This document shows, one piece after another, positions 59,919 through 64,000 of a stretch of DNA of 64,000 bases; the first letter of the stretch is position 1; each line of letters opens with the position of its first letter. The translations under genes and the position numbers were made by a program. This DNA comes from Alistipes megaguti (lineage in GTDB: Bacteria > Bacteroidota > Bacteroidia > Bacteroidales > Rikenellaceae): positions 62,001 through 126,000 of the forward strand of contig NZ_LR027382.1 of assembly GCF_900604385.1 (NCBI RefSeq), read 5' to 3'. The notes under the pieces were generated by a model that worked only from the letters and a program-made list of their open reading frames with translations, was not told the DNA's origin and made no database searches.

Positions 59919-60650
59919 CTACTCGCCGATGCGCTGACGTACGACCTCGAACAACATCACGGCCGCTGCGGCCGAAACGTTCAGCGACTCGATATGACCG
60001 ATCATCGGGATGGCCAGCTGTTCGTCGCAGAGTTTGAGCACCTCGCGCGAGATGCCCGTATCCTCAGCCCCCATGACCAGCACGGTCGGGCGGCGGAAGT
60101 CGGCGTCGTAGAGCAGCTTGCGGCTCTTTTCGGTGGCGGCGACCACCTGGAAACCCTCCGCCTGCAGCTGTTTGAGCGTGTTGCGGACCGACCCCACGCG
60201 GCAGACCGGAATCGTCGTCAGCGCCCCGGCCGACGAACGGATCGCCTCGGCATTGACCGGTGCGGAGTTCTTCAGGGGCGTGATGAGGCCGTGGGCCCCG
60301 GCACACTCGGCCGAACGAGCGATGGCCCCGAAGTTGCGTACGTCGGTCACCCCGTCGAAGAGGACCACCAGCGGCGTCTCATCCTCGGGAACCCGTTCGA
60401 GAATGTCCGACAGTTCGACATACTCGATGGCGGCCGTCTGAGCAACGACCCCCTGATGGTTGCCGCGCGTCAGGCGGTTCAGCTTCTCGACGGGCACCTC
60501 CTGCCAGCGGATGCGGTGGCGGATGCACAAGTCGCGGAACTCCTGCATCAACGGCCCCTCGGCCCCCTTGCGGATGTAGAGTTTTTCGATCTGCCGGCCG
60601 GCTTCGATCGCCTCGGCCACGGGACGGATCCCGAAAATCAGATTATCCAT
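59919..60650 (-). CDS. rlmB: TrmH-family 23S rRNA (guanosine-2'-O) methyltransferase, RlmB type
   Basis: This SPOUT enzyme of about 243 residues starts at MDNLIFGIRPVAEAIEAG, overlapping the end of the ABC-F gene by 8 nt. An N-terminal substrate-binding domain (about 1-75) is followed by the knotted SAM domain, with the motifs LFDGVTDVRNFGAIARSAEC, VLVMGAEDTGISREVLKLCD and IPMIGHIESLNVSAAAAVMLFE. It methylates G2251 in the peptidyl-transferase region of 23S rRNA if the RlmB assignment is right; other TrmH paralogues are possible. Confidence 0.92.
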   Translation of the reverse strand: MDNLIFGIRPVAEAIEAGRQIEKLYIRKGAEGPLMQEFRDLCIRHRIRWQEVPVEKLNRLTRGNHQGVVAQTAAIEYVELSDILERVPEDETPLVVLFDGVTDVRNFGAIARSAECAGAHGLITPLKNSAPVNAEAIRSSAGALTTIPVCRVGSVRNTLKQLQAEGFQVVAATEKSRKLLYDADFRRPTVLVMGAEDTGISREVLKLCDEQLAIPMIGHIESLNVSAAAAVMLFEVVRQRIGE

Positions 60651-62679
60651 TGTATTGTTCTTCGGTGATTTCCAATTCATAGGAGGCCTTCTCCCACTCG
60701 TGCATCTGGTGGTCGTAGCGGGCCTTCAGATCGTTGTATGCCTTGTAGTCGGCCTCGTTGTAGTCGGTTGCCGCAGCGAATTTCGCATCCCACGCGGCGA
60801 TCTGCTTCTCCAGATCGCCCAGCTCCGTCTCGATCGTCTCGACCGCCTTGCGCAGTTTGCGCAGCAGCTTCTCCTGCTCCTTCTTCTGTTCGTAGGAGGC
60901 CTTGCCGGAGAGGGCCGCCGGTTTCGCATCCGCGGCGCTTGCCCCCTTTGCCGCCTCTGACGCCGCACCCGTACCGGATGCACCTGCCGGAGCAGTTTTC
61001 GGCGTCGTTTTCGGCGTTCCCTTGGCTCCCTTGGCCGGTGTATCGCGCCGCTCGAGCTCCTGCAGCGACTCCAGCTTGCGCTTTTCCAGAAAATAGTAGA
61101 TACCCCCGAGATACTCCTTGACGCCGCCGTCGCGGAATTCGTAGACCTTCTGCACCATGCCATCGAGGAACTCACGGTCGTGCGAAACGACAACCACCGT
61201 GCCGTCGTACTTCAGAATGGCATTTTTGAGGATATCCTTCGAGCGCATGTCCATGTGGTTCGTGGGCTCGTCCAGCACCAGCAGGTTGCGCGGCTCGAGC
61301 ATCATGCGGGCCATGGCCAGACGCGCCCGTTCGCCGCCCGAGAGGACCTTGACCTTCTTGTCGATATCCTCGCCGCGGAAAAGGAAGGCTCCCAGGATGT
61401 CGCGCAGCCGCGTGCGGATGTCGCCCACGGCCACCCGGTCCAGCGTGTCGTAGACCGTAAATTCGCCGTCCATCAGGTCGTCCTGATTCTGGGCGTAGTA
61501 GCCGATGTTGACGTTGGCGCCGATGCGGACCGACCCCTCGGTCGGGGTCAGCTGCCCAATCAGAATCCGGGCCATCGTGGTCTTACCCTCACCGTTGCGC
61601 CCGACAAAGGCAATGCGGTCGCCCTTCTCGATGGTGAAGTTCGCCCCGCTGAAGACGTGTTTCGCGCCGAACGACATGCCGACGTCGTTGATCTCGGCAA
61701 CGATCTGTCCCGAACGCGGCGCGGGCGGGAACTTGATGTTGAGCGTCGCCAGATCCTCGTCCTCGATCTCGAGCCGCTCGAGCCGTTCGAGCTGTTTGAT
61801 GCGCGACTGCACCTGGTTCGACTTCGTGGGCTTGTAGCGGAACTTCTCGATGAACTCCTCGGTCTTCTCGATCATCCGCTGCTGATTCTCGTAGGCGGCC
61901 AGCTGCTGCGCCCGGCGCTCGGCCCGCAGCACGACGTATTTCGAATAGGGCACCTTGTAGTCGGTGATCTTGCCCAGCGAGAGTTCGATCGTACGGTTGG
62001 TGACGTTGTCCAGGAAGGCACGGTCGTGCGAGATGAGCAGCACCGCCCCGTTGTAGTTTTTGAGGTACTCTTCGAGCCACTGGATCGACTCGATGTCGAG
62101 GTGGTTCGTAGGCTCGTCCAGCAGGAAGATCGACGGCCGCCGCAGCAGCAGTTTGGCCAACTCGATGCGCATGCGCCAGCCGCCCGAGAACTCACTCGTC
62201 GCACGGTTGAAATCCTCACGCTTGAATCCCAGTCCGAGCAGCGTCTTCTCGATGTCGGCGTCACGCGTCTCGCCGCCGAGGATATGGTACTGATCCTGTG
62301 CGTCGTTCAGACGGTGCAGCAGCTGTTCGTAGGCGGGCGATTCGTAGTCGGTGCGTTCGGTGATCTGGCGCGTGAGATCCTCGATCTCGGCCTCGAGGCG
62401 CAGCACCTCCTCGAAGGCCTTGGCCGTCTCCTGGACCAGGGTCGTGGTATCGGCCACACGCATCGTCTGCGGCAGGTAGCCGATCGTGCAGTCGCCGTTG
62501 AGGGTCACCGCACCCGACGTGGGCTGTTGTTCGCCGGTGATGATGCGCAGCAGCGTGGTCTTGCCCGCACCGTTCTTGCCCACCAGACCGATGCGGTCCT
62601 TCGGATTGATCAGAAATGAAATATGGTCGAAGAGGGTCCAGCCCCCGTAACTGACGGTCAGATTGTCGATGGATATCAT
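60643..62679 (-). CDS. ABC-F family ATPase
   Basis: The 678-residue soluble protein has two ABC domains. The first (about 1-255) has Walker A GKNGAGKTTLL, signature SGGWRMRIELAK and Walker B LLDEPTNHLD. A linker of about 75 residues follows. The second (about 315-535) has GRNGEGKTTMAR, LSGGERARLAMARM and VLDEPTNHMD. A C-terminal extension (about 545-678) is Ala/Thr/Pro-rich and then coiled (EKLLRKLRKAVETIETELGDLEKQI), as in Uup. There are no membrane segments. It probably acts on ribosomes or ribosome-associated processes; the subfamily (Uup, EttA, resistance) is not certain, though the coiled tail favours Uup-like. Confidence 0.93.
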   Translation of the reverse strand: MISIDNLTVSYGGWTLFDHISFLINPKDRIGLVGKNGAGKTTLLRIITGEQQPTSGAVTLNGDCTIGYLPQTMRVADTTTLVQETAKAFEEVLRLEAEIEDLTRQITERTDYESPAYEQLLHRLNDAQDQYHILGGETRDADIEKTLLGLGFKREDFNRATSEFSGGWRMRIELAKLLLRRPSIFLLDEPTNHLDIESIQWLEEYLKNYNGAVLLISHDRAFLDNVTNRTIELSLGKITDYKVPYSKYVVLRAERRAQQLAAYENQQRMIEKTEEFIEKFRYKPTKSNQVQSRIKQLERLERLEIEDEDLATLNIKFPPAPRSGQIVAEINDVGMSFGAKHVFSGANFTIEKGDRIAFVGRNGEGKTTMARILIGQLTPTEGSVRIGANVNIGYYAQNQDDLMDGEFTVYDTLDRVAVGDIRTRLRDILGAFLFRGEDIDKKVKVLSGGERARLAMARMMLEPRNLLVLDEPTNHMDMRSKDILKNAILKYDGTVVVVSHDREFLDGMVQKVYEFRDGGVKEYLGGIYYFLEKRKLESLQELERRDTPAKGAKGTPKTTPKTAPAGASGTGAASEAAKGASAADAKPAALSGKASYEQKKEQEKLLRKLRKAVETIETELGDLEKQIAAWDAKFAAATDYNEADYKAYNDLKARYDHQMHEWEKASYELEITEEQYNG

Positions 62680-62732
62680 ACGTTACACACTATCTGGGGC
62701 GAAGCCGCACGGAGCCGCTCCGCAAATCACCG

Positions 62733-62764
62733 CAAAGGTAACGATTTTCCGGGAATTCCGGCAA
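62733..62764 (-). promoter_or_regulatory. Promoter of the ABC-F/rlmB operon
   Basis: On the minus strand, TTG at 62764-62762, a 21-nt spacer and TACCTTTG at 62740-62733, about 54 nt before the ATG. Confidence 0.65.
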
Positions 62765-62966
62765 CGACAGTTGCAGGGCTCCCCTTTTTCGGGCAAATAT
62801 TCCGCCAAGCAACGCATGCGTCGTCCCGTCTGACCTCATCGGTTTGCGTCGGCGCCGAACTCCGGAATCCGTCGTCTCCCGGACGCCCGGTGATTCCCTG
62901 TTCCCGGGCAATTTTAGCCCCTGCAGGCATCTTTTAGTCTCGATCTGTGATCCGATCAGTGTCGGC

Positions 62967-63070
62967 CCCCGCTCCCAACCCGCTCCCGGTCAGGCCTTTG
63001 CCCCGGTCGGCACCGGTCTGGCGATGGGTTTCCGCTTCCGGTCCCCGCTCCCCAGCCCGCTCCCGGTCAG
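62967..63070. repeat. Spaced direct repeat of about 28 bp
   Basis: Copies at 62967-62995 and 63043-63070 share CCCCGCTCCC, then CCCGCTCCCGGTCAG, 76 bp apart. The second copy ends 8 nt before the rpe stop. Confidence 0.75.
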
Positions 63071-63077
63071 ACTCCGG

Positions 63078-63728
63078 TCAGGCCCCAAGAATCCGACGGA
63101 TCTCGGCCTCCGGGTCCCCTGCCTTGAAGACGGCACTCCCGGCCACCAGCACCTCGGCCCCGGCCTCGAAAACCTCGCGGGCATTCGCCGCCGAAATACC
63201 GCCGTCGACCTCGATGAGGGTATCGAGCCCCAACTCGCGGGCCAGCGCCCGTAGCCGGCGGATCTTCTCGAGCGATCCCTCGATGAAGGACTGCCCGCCG
63301 AATCCCGGCTCGACACTCATCACCAGCACCAGATCCACCGCCGGCAGCACCTCGCGCAGCGCCTCGACCGGCGTGGCGGGTTTGATCGAGACGCCGACCT
63401 TCGCCCCGGCACGGCGGATCAGCGCCGCACAGGCCGCCGGATCCTCCGCCGCCTCCAGGTGGAAAGTGACCAGATCGGCCCCCGCCTCGACAAAACGTTC
63501 GACATACCGCTCCGGGGAGACGATCATCAGATGCACGTCGAGGAACTTCGACGTCGCCTTCCGGATGGCCTTCAGCACGGGGAATCCGAACGAGATGTTC
63601 GGGACGAAGACGCCGTCCATGACGTCGATATGAACCCATTCGGCGGCGCTGCGGTCGATCATCCGCGTGTCGCGGTCCAGATGGCCGAAATCGGCCGAAA
63701 GCATCGAAGGTGCTACTATGCGTTGCAT
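63078..63728 (-). CDS. rpe: Ribulose-phosphate 3-epimerase
   Basis: The 216-residue TIM-barrel metal enzyme interconverts ribulose-5-P and xylulose-5-P in the pentose phosphate pathway. Motifs are complete: APSMLSADFGHLDRD, WVHIDVMDGVFVPNISFG (metal His/Asp), LDVHLMIVSPERYV, LVLVMSVEPGFGGQSFI and EVDGGISAANA. The length is normal. It has its own -7 element upstream and is divergent from rmuC. Confidence 0.96.
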   Translation of the reverse strand: MQRIVAPSMLSADFGHLDRDTRMIDRSAAEWVHIDVMDGVFVPNISFGFPVLKAIRKATSKFLDVHLMIVSPERYVERFVEAGADLVTFHLEAAEDPAACAALIRRAGAKVGVSIKPATPVEALREVLPAVDLVLVMSVEPGFGGQSFIEGSLEKIRRLRALARELGLDTLIEVDGGISAANAREVFEAGAEVLVAGSAVFKAGDPEAEIRRILGA

Positions 63729-63787
63729 GGAATCGTTTTTCAGGGATCGCGGCGGAGGGCTCCCCTCCCCGCGGCCGCATTTTCAAA

Positions 63788-63795
63788 CAAAGATA
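63788..63795 (-). promoter_or_regulatory. -7 element of the rpe promoter
   Basis: CAAAGATA on the plus strand reads TATCTTTG on the minus strand, about 60 nt before the rpe start. No clear -33 element. Confidence 0.5.
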
Positions 63796-63825
63796 GAAAA
63801 ATTTCCGCAGTTCCGCAGAAAATCC

Positions 63826-63833
63826 TACCTTTG
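63826..63833 (+). promoter_or_regulatory. -7 element of the rmuC promoter
   Basis: TACCTTTG ends only 5 nt before the ATG at 63839, so the transcript would be leaderless or nearly so if this is the true promoter and start. Confidence 0.45.
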
Positions 63834-63838
63834 TAGAT

Positions 63839-64000
63839 ATGAATTCCACTCTGCTTTTTCTTGCCATCCTGCTCGGACTGCTTGCCGCCGTTCTCGGAGT
63901 CCTTCTTTCCCGCCAACACCGCCAAAACACCCGGCTGGCCCGGGAGAAAGCTGCCTCGGACGAGGCGCTGGCCGATGCGCGCCAACGGCTGACGGCCGCC
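63839..64000 (+). CDS. rmuC: RmuC-like DNA recombination protein, N-terminal part (runs off window)
   Basis: Fifty-four codons are visible. Residues 1-22 are a membrane anchor (LLFLAILLGLLAAVLGVLL), followed by the start of a charged coiled coil (RLAREKAASDEALADARQRL). This is the usual architecture of RmuC, whose nuclease-like domain would follow outside the window. The call rests on the anchor plus coil pattern alone, so another single-pass coiled-coil protein remains possible. Confidence 0.6.
   Translation, partial: MNSTLLFLAILLGLLAAVLGVLLSRQHRQNTRLAREKAASDEALADARQRLTAA

Larger units (their letters stand above)
62680..63077. other. Intergenic region with the abcF promoter and a diverged duplication
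   Basis: This 398-nt stretch contains the minus-strand abcF promoter (62733-62764) and two copies of a CCCCGCTCCC.A.CCCGCTCCCGGTCAG element. No gene, tRNA or convincing terminator was seen. Short open frames here have no start context or recognisable sequence. Confidence 0.5.

Overview
This is an ordinary chromosomal segment from a high-GC member of the Bacteroidales. The genus Alistipes (Rikenellaceae) is my best guess, but it is inference only. The evidence is four SusC/SusD proteins in two polysaccharide-utilisation loci (PULs), an ECF sigma/FecR pair, many Bacteroidetes lipoproteins, and house promoters of the form TTG-N19-21-TAnnTTTG, with almost no Shine-Dalgarno sites. No phage, transposon, plasmid or CRISPR sequence was seen.

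Layout. 1-261: two tandem tRNA-Lys(CTT) genes, the first cut by the window edge. 401-10578: PUL 1, with ECF sigma, FecR anti-sigma, SusC carrying an STN signalling domain, SusD, an endonuclease/exonuclease/phosphatase-fold lipoprotein and a PKD/beta-propeller lipoprotein. Its substrate is unknown. 10607-13303 (minus): thrB-thrC behind a long leader. 13622-20929 (plus): ilvD-ilvB-ilvN-ilvC-asnB behind a branched-chain attenuator with a readable leader peptide. 20983-23186: a ROK sugar kinase and mannose-6-phosphate isomerase.

23255-43339: a divergent glycosaminoglycan (chondroitin/hyaluronan-type) PUL. The minus arm encodes a GH88 unsaturated glucuronyl hydrolase, a PL8 lyase, a serine-type sulfatase and two large beta-helix lipoproteins that share an N-terminal coiled-coil module. 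The plus arm encodes a second PL8 lyase, SusC, SusD and a surface lipoprotein. 43351-48106: a cytosolic amino-sugar operon with an N-acetylhexosamine-kinase-like protein, a CBM9-like protein, a NagB-like/PIG-L deacetylase fusion and a canonical NagB. It is the natural sink for the hexosamine released by the PUL.

48127-49320 (minus): a cobalamin riboswitch in front of a single DUF4465-type lipoprotein. 49334-53539: fabD, a ROK-family repressor, a GNAT acetyltransferase and galactokinase. 53711-57229: a glycerophosphodiester group (periplasmic phosphodiesterase, DeoR/GlpR-type regulator, GlpT-type transporter). 57366-63795: housekeeping genes, mostly minus strand (YgjP-type metalloprotease, DUF4153 membrane protein, RlmB-type methyltransferase, ABC-F ATPase, ribulose-phosphate epimerase). 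63826-64000: the start of rmuC.

The most interesting points are the hexosamine operon, where a PIG-L deacetylase is fused to a NagB domain that has lost its catalytic histidine; the paired coiled-coil/beta-helix lipoproteins, one a candidate PL29-like lyase; the lone lipoprotein under B12 control; the ilv attenuator; and several unrelated short tandem-repeat arrays in intergenic DNA of the last 12 kb.
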